From NCBI RefSeq assembly GCF_963169125.1, contig NC_084793.1, positions 93,701,071-93,765,070 on the forward strand: a stretch of DNA of 64,000 nt, read 5' to 3'. This DNA is from Humulus lupulus (lineage: Eukaryota; Streptophyta; Magnoliopsida; Rosales; Cannabaceae). The notes under the pieces are model-generated. The model saw only the letters and a list, made by a program, of their open reading frames with translations. It was not told the DNA's origin and made no database searches. A program made the position numbers and the translations under genes. Positions 47,833-57,560 of the stretch are shown here, piece after piece. Positions within the stretch are counted from its first letter, which is position 1. Every line of letters begins with the position of its first letter.

Positions 47833-48030
47833 CACTACCACAAAAGTAGTTTGTTCATATCATCCATTTGCGTATCAGTGAAAGGCGTTTTATCGATGCT
47901 TTTTATATACGGAAATTTTAGGTATCAGTCTCCAAATAATGCAAAAAAAAAAAAAACTCACGTTTTTGGTATAGATGTTAGCTACCAAAAATTATAGGCA
48001 TCAATTCACATAGAAAAAAAAATACCCCAG
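47833..48030 (+). mobile_element. One end of a CACTA-like element
   Basis: CACTACCACAAAAG opens the block. It is followed by scattered short words (gtatcagtgaaaggcg, ggtatcagtctcc, ggcatcaattc) of the type found under CACTA ends. I cannot find a matching inverted end, so this is a fragment at best. Confidence 0.4.
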
Positions 48031-48336
48031 AGAGCTAAGCGCAAACCCAATGTTCTCCCAGTCCTAAACCTAAAATCTCTTCCATTATGATGGTTTGTGA
48101 ATTTGAGATAGAGAAAATAATGATGATTTGTTGTAGTCTAGAATATTTAATGAGTAGTAGTAGTGGCTAATGATGAATTATGATATTATAGCTGATGTTG
48201 TTGAGTGGAAAAGTAAATAAATTTGGATTTGGAGGAGTAAGGTCTATGTTTTAGAGAGTATAGGATAGTAGAAAGTGGTAGAGTTTTATTGATGGTTTGT
48301 TGTTTGTAGTTTCACCATTTGCTACCTATGATGAGG

Positions 48337-48601
48337 TATTTATAGTGGCAAGCCCACTTTACATTTGTACCTAGAATTATTTATTATAGATTTTTCTAGT
48401 GTATTTGATTTACAAATACAACTTTTAGACTAATCTACACAAAAAAGAGTCTAGACTATTTAAACATATAGCTTCTAGGAAGTTATAGAATATAGAGTAT
48501 TCTAGAAAATGTCTTTGAAGTTCTTCTATTCTACAAATATCTAGAAAATTCTTGAGTAAAATATTCTACAAATTTCTAGAACATTCTAGTGTATTCAAGA
48601 A
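48337..48601 (-). promoter_or_regulatory. TATA box with upstream heat-shock-element-like cluster
   Basis: The minus strand has CTATAAATA at 48345-48337. Between 48500 and 48601, 155-256 bp upstream, lie TTCTAGAA (48500), GAAAATTCTTGAG (48544), a perfect three-unit TTCTAGAACATTC (48574-48586) and TTCAAGAA (48594). The consensus heat-shock element alternates nTTCn and nGAAn units. Heat-activated Copia LTRs such as ONSEN are built this way. No LTR borders are visible, so the host unit is unknown. Confidence 0.45.
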
Positions 48602-50119
48602 ATGTGTAGCAACTTCTAATACATTATATCTAAGTTCCTCACTTCACTAGGCCTTTTCACACTCTTTCTTTCTCTCTCTTGACGCCCAACAAGAAGGCCA
48701 TACTCCAACCCAACGGCTGTTGGACAAAGTTGTCCCCGATCGGCTTGAGCGCTCTTTCTTCCTCTTTATGCGCTCTCACTCCCATTCATTTCATCTCTCT
48801 CATGAAATTGTTTTGAATGCATAACATGGTTGGATGCTAGGTGAGAGAAGGCAACTAACATTGGTTTAGTGGTTAGTTTGTAGGTGCAACGACTCTTTTG
48901 TATCTTCGTTGAGGAGGCGAGCAGAAGAGAATTCAAGTGCCCCATTTATTAGAAGATGTAACTCATAAAAGTATCTATTGATATATTCATTGCATGAGTT
49001 ATGATCATCCAATGATTATTCATAATTAGAATTAGGTCTAATGTCTTTTAACTTTTCTAATTATATCTTCATTAGTCAATGTCATTGATGAATTAATGGA
49101 TAACTTTGTAATTTACTTACAAATAAAATTTCTGCTATCAACAAAAATTAAGCGCTCTATGTGCAAGCCCTGAATCAATATTGTAAAGTATGTTCCCAAA
49201 AATCTACAACCTTATGACTCCAAAATAACAGGTTTTCTATCTATGATGTTTTATAGATATTACTCGATAAGTCAAAAGTTTTAGGGTTATAAAGGAGAGT
49301 CCATTACTTACTTCAAATTTATGGTCTAGTCTTAAACGACCATTCAATGATAAATGTAAAACTTTTGTATTCTAACGAAGATTATTATAAGTTTATACTA
49401 CTTTTATCGTGTCTCAGTCCTATATAATCAATATTGTATATGACACCTCTATCTGTGTCACTATACTAAACAACTCGGATTAGTTGTTCTATCTAAAATA
49501 GAAGATAGACCATGTACATAATCTTAATTAAATAAAGCTCCTACTTTATTTAACGATTACATACAATTTATATTATTGTCTTGAATTAAATCTTCTTGCA
49601 TACATATATATATATATTGATATCCATAAACATAATTAAAATATTTATTTAAAGAAATGGAAGTATGAGTGAAAAAACATTACCTTTTTCAAATTAACAG
49701 TAATTATTTTATAGAAATATACGCTTTAATGACACATATCCCAACAGGTATGCCTGGCATCATTATGGTACCTATAGTACTTATTCTAATTTCTCTTTAC
49801 TTAATATTTTCACATGAGTGGAGAGAATTAATGGAACCTGGTTTTCATTGGTGATGTAGATATGTTCCTAGGAATTTGGGAGCTTAGTGTAGGTGTATTG
49901 TGTTATGTGAGGTTCAACTTCTTGTCTACTCTTCTTCAAGGTATCTCTTCATAACCCCTCGCTAATGTTTCTCTTCTTACTTAAGTGCTCGCCAACATGA
50001 GTTTTGAGAAGGTTGAGATTGTGGTTTAAGTGCTTAACCTCTTATTCTCACGTTCACATGACCATCCTCAATCTGAATATACTTTTAGTTTGTTCATAGA
50101 AGTCAAGGTTTTCTATTTG
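48602..50119. other. Non-coding repeat-like region
   Basis: No convincing gene. 48650-48800 is slightly GC-richer (cccaacggctgttggac palindrome). Wording at 49180-49600 (e.g. gaagatagaccatgtacata) resembles the non-coding interior of large retrotransposon derivatives, but no LTRs are seen. A 61-codon frame at 49669-49854 has a hydrophobic stretch, and I do not trust it. Confidence 0.4.
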
Positions 50120-50985
50120 TAGTTCAATCATTTTGTCCTACATCTTGCTCATTGGCTTTACCCTTGATGTAATAGCTATCTTTAGACCTTCCTTGGATAA
50201 TTTTTCTACTTTGGTTGCTTATGCATTCAAATATTGGATGTAAATGTTCAAAGTCTTGTTTTCCTTTTTCTTCACATTGCCCATCTCTCGCAATGTGGTG
50301 TTGTTGTATAAAGCCATCAAAGAACTGCTTCCACAATGTGATGGTTTCGGGCCCTAAATTTTTAAACCACTTTTAGGCAGCTCCAGCCAAAGTCATTGTT
50401 AAACATTGGCAACATGTTGTACTTGATACCTTCTTTAATTTTGTTAGCTAATTGAATGCCTCCAAGTGGTACTTTTTGATCATTTGGACCTTTGTATGAA
50501 GTCATGTGGGTTTTTTTTTTAAGTTATGCATGAGAAGTTTATATTGGTTATCAAACAATAATGGGAAATCATCATCAAATTCTTCTCCATCACATTTCTT
50601 GTCGGTATTATTAGCTTTCAAAGTTGATATCTAAACCTCCAATTCCTCGTTGTGTTTCTCATTTGGTAAGGCAACTCTTCTTTTGTTCAAAGTATCAAAT
50701 AGGTTATGTAGAGTTGTAGTCTAACCTCTTCTTGATTTGTCTTGTTCTCATTCAACAGAGGGCTTAGTTTTTTCATGGGCATGCCCCTTACTACCTAACA
50801 CTACTTTTCTTGGCATTTTTCTGACTATGTTTTGGACCTGCTTCATAGTCAATTCCACTCGTATGGTGGTTTCCTTAGTTGAAGCATCTTGTGGCTCTCT
50901 TTCCGTCTGGCCACCTGCAGGTGTTCTCGAATGCATGGGGCGCCCATTCATTCCCTGAAACATACATTCAATGACCTCTTGCATG
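50120..50985 (-). pseudogene. Decayed Ty3/gypsy gag fragment
   Basis: Read on the minus strand, 50400-50120 gives MTLAGAA, stop, KWFKNLGPETITLWKQFFDG, then FIQQHHIARDGQ. This is the core of the retrotransposon gag domain (compare LIGAAKIWFDKFQRHSILSW in element C). Upstream (50985-50500) are charged frames and a DDDFPLLFDNQYKLLMHNL reading that may be the preceding part. Stops and frameshifts are frequent. No LTRs are recognisable nearby. Confidence 0.55.
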
Positions 50986-52013
50986 TTCTCTATAATGGTT
51001 TACAATCACTAATTCCTTCTCTGAAACTCCTTCAGCTCCACATTGTGAGCCTGGATTTTAGATAGCTTGAGCTCACCAAGTATTCTCAAACACCTTCTTG
51101 ACCCAACTTGTTCTTTAGGTTAACACTGCATGATGGGTTGAGCTTGATCGGGATGTGGCTCAATTATAGCCTCAACTGTTGGTAGGAGTATCAACTTTCT
51201 CATGGTAACCTTGAATTGACTAGCATCAACTCTTACACCTACCTTTTTATAAATGGGCAAACCTTCTTGCCTTTTTTTTTTCTTTCTATTAAGGAGCATT
51301 TCTTTGCAATAAATTATTCTCGTGAGTGAAGCCAACATCTTAATATGAGAAATTCATTAACAAGTTTAGTATCGAAAATAAACTAAACAATTGATCAAAA
51401 CAAGCCAAAAGTCTGAATGTGTGAATATCTCTCAAGTATTGCTTGGTAAGGAAGACAATGAAAATATTTTATTATCTCATTAGTTGCTTCCTGAAATTTG
51501 AACTCCCGAACTTCCTTTCTTGGGTTTTCCTCTCTTATTTATAGGGAGATAATATTTTTTTTTTACAATGGATATCACCATTCATAATACGACAAAAATC
51601 ATTTATGTACAACAAAAAATGGGCTGCCAGTGAGTAGTGCTTGTTGGGTAGGTAAGGCTTGATATTGTTCACTGTGGCGCCATGATTTTATCATACAAGT
51701 CCTCGTATGATCCTATCAGGTGTTTTTTTGGATTGGTGGCTTTATGATTTGTGAGGCAAACATATGCTTTCCTTTCAAATGAGGAGTTCATCTTGGTCGT
51801 GTCTTCCCGAGAACTCTCTTAGAGACTATTTTCACACAAAATTGGGGCCTTTTGTAGAACCTAGTTGCTTGATATCCTTTTGGTTGACTCTCTCTATCTT
51901 TCTTATCTTTTCGAATTCACTTGTGAGCTTGTTTCTGCATGTTCTCTTCGATAAATATAAGTGCTAATTTTTTACGATTAACACATGTATTTTTACACTC
52001 ATGTATCTAATTA
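50986..52013. other. Stretch of unknown nature after the gag remnant
   Basis: A 72-codon minus-strand frame (51338-51120, lysine-rich, RKKKKRQEG) may be the N-terminal side of the same gag remnant, but I cannot support it. The rest is AT-rich. 51860-51950 has short hydrophobic frames without similarity that I know. Confidence 0.3.
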
Positions 52014-52110
52014 TTTATTTTTTGATATTGAGGAAGGAGGATTCAAATTTGGCACATTTTTTTTATGAACAGAGGTATAATACTAATAGACTATGCATAT
52101 AGCCACACAC
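52014..52110 (-). repeat. Possible SINE-like fragment
   Basis: The minus strand reads gtgtgtggctatatgcatag, then an AAATTTGAATCCTCCTTCC segment that resembles a decayed B box followed by a CT tail, as in tRNA-derived SINEs. Boundaries and TSD are not visible. Confidence 0.3.
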
Positions 52111-52139
52111 TAATTCATTTAGATTGTATTTAAATGTTC

Positions 52140-52511
52140 GCCCCGAGTTGTTTTCCTTTATCGAATAAATTGAACACATCATTTCACGGTGAAAAGAGGC
52201 GAGACAATTACAGAGGCAGGGAATCAGAAGATGGTCCTCTGATTAGCTTCTGCAGAAGAGAAATGTAAGAAGGTGAATGGGCGGGAAAAACAGTTTGTTT
52301 ACAACCAACCGCAGGGAGATTTTCTTGATGACTCGTCACTTTATTTTTCGTTTATAAATAGTTGATGATTTTATTCATTTGAACGACTAACTGACTGTCC
52401 TTGTTGCAGGAAACCCCAGGTGACTTAGCACCCATCGGAGATTCAAGAACTTGATCGAAGAAGAGTGTTAAGTTGCGTTTGAGAGAAGGAAAACTTCCAG
52501 AAATAGAAAGG
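52140..52511 (+). other. Possible low-copy segment with an exon-like block
   Basis: This stands out as GC-richer, non-repetitive and free of retroelement words. TATA-like TTTATAAATAG lies at 52350-52360. At 52381-52511 an acceptor-like ccttgttgcag is followed by about 100 bp (aaaccccaggtgacttagca...) and a donor-like gaaaggtaat. No long frame exists, so at best it is a non-coding 5' exon of a host gene. Confidence 0.25.
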
Positions 52512-53049
52512 TAATTTTTTGACATTAACAATAAATTTTAAAAAGAATAAATAAGATTTTTGCCCACGAACTAATACCACTTTAAAATTGTGCTCTCCGA
52601 ATTTTCACGTTGTTAAGAAGTCCACTCGAACTATTACTACTATCAAATCGTACCCGCTTATCCAAAAGAGATGACGTGCCATATTGAAGAATTGACACGT
52701 AACTTTTTCACACCCCTTGAAGTATCGTCACTGTAGAATTTTGCCCCCTGAATTATTATTGAACTAGAAAACATAACCGTACTTCGCACAGATTTTTGTA
52801 ATGTTTTAAAAAATATATATTTTTAATTTTTTTTGGGGAGATTGTGTGGTAAGGAGTTCTTTTTACCTTACTCATACAACATGTTCCTTATATGGACACA
52901 TGGGCGAGCCTTCACCCCAGTTTTTTAATGATTGTGTTCATTGTATTACGAATAATTAAAGTGCCGAAAACAAATTTCAAACAGCTTGTTGTATGTGTAC
53001 TTTTATTTATATATTTATTATTAGTTTTTTTTATAAAAAAAAGCCTAAA
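52512..53049. other. AT-rich stretch with decayed dispersed repeat
   Basis: Words such as attttgccccctgaattatt and caaatcgtacccgctta suggest a decayed non-coding element common in plants. There is no gene, and no clear ends. Confidence 0.4.
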
Positions 53050-53510
53050 TTATGTATAAAGAAATTTATATTTTGTGTAAGGGTTATTTTGACTAATTAC
53101 CCTTTATTTTTAAAAATTAACTTTTACACCTCGTATTTTGTCACAAGATTAAAAATAGAAATAGATAAATTGATTATTTGAACACTCTATTTTGACTAAT
53201 TTACCTATTTTGACATTTTATTTTTAAAAATTAACCTTTGGGCCATGTATATATTCAAAATGTTAAAAATTCTTATAAAAAGTTAATTATATGTATATAT
53301 AATATGTTTTATGTAAGGATTCGCACCATTTTAAACCTTCTTTTTTTGCTGATTACCCGTTTGGACCCTTTATTTTAAAAAATTAACTTTTGAATATCAT
53401 GTTTTAACAAAACGTTAAAAATAGGAATATATAAATAGATTATTTGAACCATACATGTATTATGGTTGAGTACTTATTTGGACCCTTTATTTTTAAAACG
53501 GAAAAATAAA
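53050..53510. repeat. Diverged tandem repeat, about 115-150 bp unit
   Basis: The phrase tttatttttaaaaattaact (with variants) recurs near 53105, 53219, 53372 and 53488. Each is preceded by a gactaattaccc-like word and followed by caaaatgttaaaaat-like text. Three to four copies; the family is unknown. Confidence 0.55.
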
Positions 53511-53518
53511 TTATTATA

Positions 53519-53690
53519 AATTTATCGAACAAAGAGTTTGTATTGATTTTTAAAAAATAATATTTGACTAAAATAGAGTAGATCAGAATATATTTTATTT
53601 TATATAATTGTGTTGTAGTTTAAATAAAATAAAATATAGTTAATAGTAATTAATTTATTATTATATATAGATAGATATTTAGAAACTAAA
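53519..53690 (+). repeat. Dispersed repeat, copy 1
   Basis: ttatcgaacaaagagtt, then actaaaatagagtagatca, then taatagtaattaatttatta and ttatatatagata are shared with 55655-55799 in the same orientation. In copy 1 the sequence continues beyond tagatatt into tagaaactaaaataaaat. In copy 2 the element D LTR is inserted at that point. Confidence 0.7.
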
Positions 53691-54224
53691 ATAAAATAAA
53701 ATAGAGTTTATTACAATTATTGTTATTATATATTTTTTTTAAGAAAGTAGAATAAGAAATAGAAAAAAATTTGAATAAAAAAATTTGAAAAAAAAAGGAA
53801 AATAGATAGAGTGATTTAAAGCAATTTTAGAGTGTCACATCATTTCCTTGTAGATCTCATTTATATAAATACTAGGTAAAAGCAATGTGCAATGCACATT
53901 TGCTTAGTTTTATTTAGAAAATGTATTAATTTTATATAATTAAATTTTAAATAAATAAAAAATGTCATATATTATAAAAAAAAATGACATAAACACATTG
54001 TAAAAAATTAAGCCAAAATATTGTCTATAGTTAAAAAAAATTATAATTTAAAAAAAAAACGTTAAATCAAGAATATGTTAGAGACCAACTTTTATATTTA
54101 AAAATGACACATTCTAGTTTTAAAGTAAATTATTTGATGTTGTTTATTAGTTTGAAATTTAGTGTTCATAATAGTTTAAATTTTGATATTTTTATGTTTT
54201 GATTTATATATTATCTATGGTGAT
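53691..54224. other. AT-rich stretch, no gene
   Basis: It contains the third copy of the ttttagagtgtcacatcat block (53815-53845) and a small palindromic string (gcaatgtgcaatgcacatttgc, 53882-53903). This may be the edge of an unclassified non-autonomous element. Nothing is coding. Confidence 0.4.
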
Positions 54225-54757
54225 TAGTGATGCACATGGGGCGGGAAATTGACGGGAAGTGCTACCCTCGTCTCTATCCCCATTTATAATTTTAATCCCC
54301 GTCCCCACCCCATCTCCTCTTATTTCCTGTCGGGGACGGGGTGAGGAATCCCCTATTTGGGTGAGGAATCCCACGGGAAACCTATTTATTTAAAAAATCA
54401 ATTTTGGATTAAAATTTTAAAATAAAAATAGTAAATTATATGTAAATTAAAATATTGCACAATATTTATGATTTAAAATAGTACACAATCCCAAATAAAA
54501 TTTAAAATATTAAAAAAGTTACTAATATACTACAATAACATATAAAGAAAGATATAAAATACATATAAAATATTACCAAAATATATAATATTTTAAACGG
54601 GCCCCATCGGGACGGGAGCGCACTCCCCGCTCCCGTCCCATTTAACATTCGGGGATTGAAAATTATCCATGTCCCCGCGCCATTCCCCATTTAGACGAGG
54701 ATCCCCCGTCCCATTAGGGGCAGACCCCCGTCCCCATGGGGAAAATGTACATCCATA
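54225..54757. mobile_element. hAT-like MITE of 533 bp
   Basis: An exact 8-bp TSD atggtgat (54217-54224 and 54758-54765) flanks a block that starts TAGTGATGCACAT and ends ATGTACATCCATA. These ends pair as inverted repeats at 10 of 13 positions. The flanks inside are rich in CCCCGTCCCC and GGGGACGGGG words, in both orientations, around an AT-rich middle. The 8-bp TSD and T-A ends fit hAT. It has no coding capacity. Confidence 0.8.
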
Positions 54758-55387
54758 ATGGTGATTCTAGTTTTAAAATTAAATACTTTTTTTTTTCTAA
54801 TTTTCGTTTTAAAAAATATCCAATATAATAAAATATTAAAAAAATTCTAAATTAATACTATGAATTTAAAAATTTTATTTGACCAAATTTTAACTATTTA
54901 ATTTTATTTTTTTTAAAGGCAACAAAAAGCTATATATAAATATATAGTATTTAATTAATGGTTAGAACAATTAAAATAAGTAATTTCCTATTAAAAAAAT
55001 AAATGACAAAATAACAAATATATATTTATGTCTTATGTCACTATTACATATATGTTTGGATAAACAAAATACATTAAATGTCAAAATAAATAATTAATAA
55101 AAGAATAAATTTAAACACATAAATATTTTTTGTTATAGTTTTGAAAGCATAATTGATTGAGTAATTTAAATGCTCTAATATGAAATTTTAAAATAGGTGA
55201 TTAGAAATTATTATAACTCATTTATTATTTATTATTTTTAAATTTAATTTATTTATCTTATTTAGATTACTTTATTTTTGTTTTATTTTTTATAATTTAT
55301 TTACTTTATTTAGATGACTTTAAAACTAATAGTGTAAGAAAACAATAAAAAATATATATTAATTCTGACGGAAACCAACAATTTTCG
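54758..55387. other. AT-rich stretch, no gene
   Basis: Unstructured AT-rich sequence; no frame and no terminal repeats that I can see. Confidence 0.5.
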
Positions 55388-55401
55388 ATAAATTCACATT
55401 T

Positions 55402-55620
55402 TTTTTTATCAAGAAAGAAAACTTTATTAATCACAGCCAAAAATTTACAAACCAACCTCCTTACTGGGAAGGCAACAACAACTTACACAGATGATAATTT
55501 CCTCACAAAAGACCTCTCTTTGCCTGACAACTTCCTTTGAGTAAAGCAATTACATATGTAGCTAATATCTTTTTTAATCCTATCAACTATACAATCGACT
55601 CTATAAGAGAATTGATTAGC
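55402..55620 (-). mobile_element. 5'-truncated non-LTR retroposon tail (LINE-like)
   Basis: A 14-bp TSD (ataaattcacattt at 55388-55401 and 55621-55634) flanks it. On the minus strand the block ends in ttaataaagttttctttctt, then gat and an A tail, with an AATAAA signal. Minus-strand frame VDCIVDRIKKDISYICN is compatible with the end of a LINE ORF2. A processed transcript of another kind is possible; the insertion mechanism is clear, the source less so. Confidence 0.7.
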
Positions 55621-55654
55621 ATAAATTCACATTTATAATATATAAAGATATAGA

Positions 55655-55799
55655 TTATCGAACAAAGAGTTAATATTGAATTATTGGAAATAATATTAGA
55701 CTAAAATAGAGTAGATCAAGATATATTTCTTTTATATAGTTGTTATAATTTAAATAAAATAAAGTTAATAGTAATTAATTTATTATTATATATAGATAT
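55655..55799 (+). repeat. Dispersed repeat, copy 2 (target of element D)
   Basis: Similar to 53519-53690. It is interrupted at tatatagatatt by the LTR of element D. Confidence 0.7.
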
Positions 55800-56549
55800 T
55801 ATTGACGCGGTTTTTCGGCAACAGATAATTATATGAATAAAGAGAGGGATTATTGCTAAATGATGAACCGTAATAGATGAATGATCTCAAAGGAAAATTA
55901 TAACTCGAATACTTTTTTAGGTGGTTCAAAGGTTAAAAGCCTTCTAGTCCACTAGCCAATATTATTGATATATCTCTGATATTCCTTACATGATATTTCC
56001 TTACAAATTAGAAGCCAACCTTTGCGACACCCAGGGTCTCCATATTTATAGGGAGAGGACACCTGAGTGTTGGCAAAGGGGGTCATCCCGTGACCTTCTT
56101 ACCCATTATGTCACTTCTGTGACATTCATGATTAATTCCTAAAACCTGACAATTAAGTGTGGTATAATCAATAGGTAAGGGGGATAATGGGTCGCTTGGC
56201 CCAAACCAATCGTGGGGTGCCTGAACACGCACGTTTAAGCTGCATGTCCGAGATTTCAGGAATGGAGTAGAGACGTGATGTCTGATATGCGCATGTTTAC
56301 ATTGCGTGGTTGACTTTATAAAGGGTCGGACGTGTCAGATCCAGCTCGTACCCCGAGCTTGATGTAGTCCCAGCTCGTGGTGTCCACGCTGCTGACCCGA
56401 TCCCTGAGTATTCTTACTAAACCATTGGCTACCTCGAGCTAAAGAGGTAGAGATTTGTAACAGCAGCTCCGGGTAGGAGCTTCCACGTGGCTGATAGGAT
56501 TATGCCCATTTCTTGCTCGCTAATACCCCGTGGATATTTAGGGTGTACA
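55800..56549 (-). mobile_element. 3' LTR of Tat element D
   Basis: On the minus strand it starts TGTACACCCTAAATATCC after the polypurine tract and ends GCCGAAAAACCGCGTCAATA. The family end is CAACA, so the terminal CA has mutated to TA. The inner motif ttttaacctttgaaccacct aligns with the LTR ends of B and C. 750 bp. The partner 5' LTR would lie beyond the window's right edge. Confidence 0.75.
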
Positions 56550-56564
56550 TTTGCCCCCCAAGCC
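56550..56564 (-). promoter_or_regulatory. Polypurine tract of element D
   Basis: On the minus strand ggcttggggggcaaa abuts the LTR start. Nearly identical to element A's tract. Confidence 0.8.
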
Positions 56565-56812
56565 CCTGCTCGTGGCATATGACGTCATCTGCGGCCACAG
56601 TGGGGGCTTTTAGGTTTCCTCGGGGACTCTTTATATCCCACCCATTACGCTGGTGTCGGATACGTGGAGCATCGTGGTTGGTGACGGTCCGTCTTCCGAG
56701 AACCGCATTAAATGGCCTAGCATATCTTCGGCCGTCGTTTCGTCTTTCGAGTTTTGATCCTCGTATCCTACATCAAGACAATCGAACGGCCCTCATTCTT
56801 TTACCTTTTACG

Positions 56813-56823
56813 TATATATAAGG
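56813..56823 (+). promoter_or_regulatory. TATA box of the element D antisense gene
   Basis: TATATATAAGG, about 250 bp from the polypurine tract, is followed by a CT-rich leader (56850-57030). A 5'-leader intron is likely: donor tctGTAAGTcc at 57034 and acceptor ttcgctAG at 57554, seven bases before the ATG. Confidence 0.6.
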
Positions 56824-57560
56824 TTGGCCACCTTTCGCATGAGCCACCTTTTTAGTTGAATTTTTTTCTCATCTTCTTTCTTCTTAGTCTCAAAACCCTT
56901 TCTTTCTTCCGATCACTGTTCCAGACGCTCCTGAGTTTCAAACACGAGGGTTCTTTTGTGACTCCGGTTCCGAAGACTCCACCAGGATTCCAACCCCGAC
57001 GCTCTTTCCAGTCTTTACGCAGCAAAAACTTCTGTAAGTCCTCTGCCTGTTATAAGCTTTAAATGTTTCCATTTTTCTTTGCTTAGGTAAACTTCCTTCT
57101 TAGCCGCATGCTATAGGTTGTTTTTCTTTGCTGGTAGTTTGTGCGTAGGTTTTTCATCCTAGGGGTATCGACCGTAGGGAAGAGAATGCTTAGGAACATG
57201 ACTCATAGGACAAAGTTCTGGGGTGATTTTTCTGGGTAAAAATTTTATGCCTGTTTGGGACAACAAATTTCTGGGGTGCAAAAATCGGGTAGCTTAGGCG
57301 ACACGCTTCATTGGCGGTTTTGCCCCCCCAAAACTTTCCCTCCAAGGCAAGCTTTATTCTGATCTTCCTGACACACATATCCCGAGCAATCGGAGACCCG
57401 TGGGGAGCATAGGCGCGTGTTCATATAACCGCGTGGTCTCACTCGCCACGGGCTAAGATTACCTCAGCCCATGTAAAGGAAACTATTCTTTGCGCTAGAA
57501 TCTTCCTTATGCTTAGGTCACCTTTTCTAAACTTTCTTCATCTTTGTTCGCTAGGCGAAT

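Noticed and set aside
49669..49854. 61-codon frame with a hydrophobic stretch
   Set aside because: Short, in AT-rich DNA, no flanking exon signals and no similarity I recognise.
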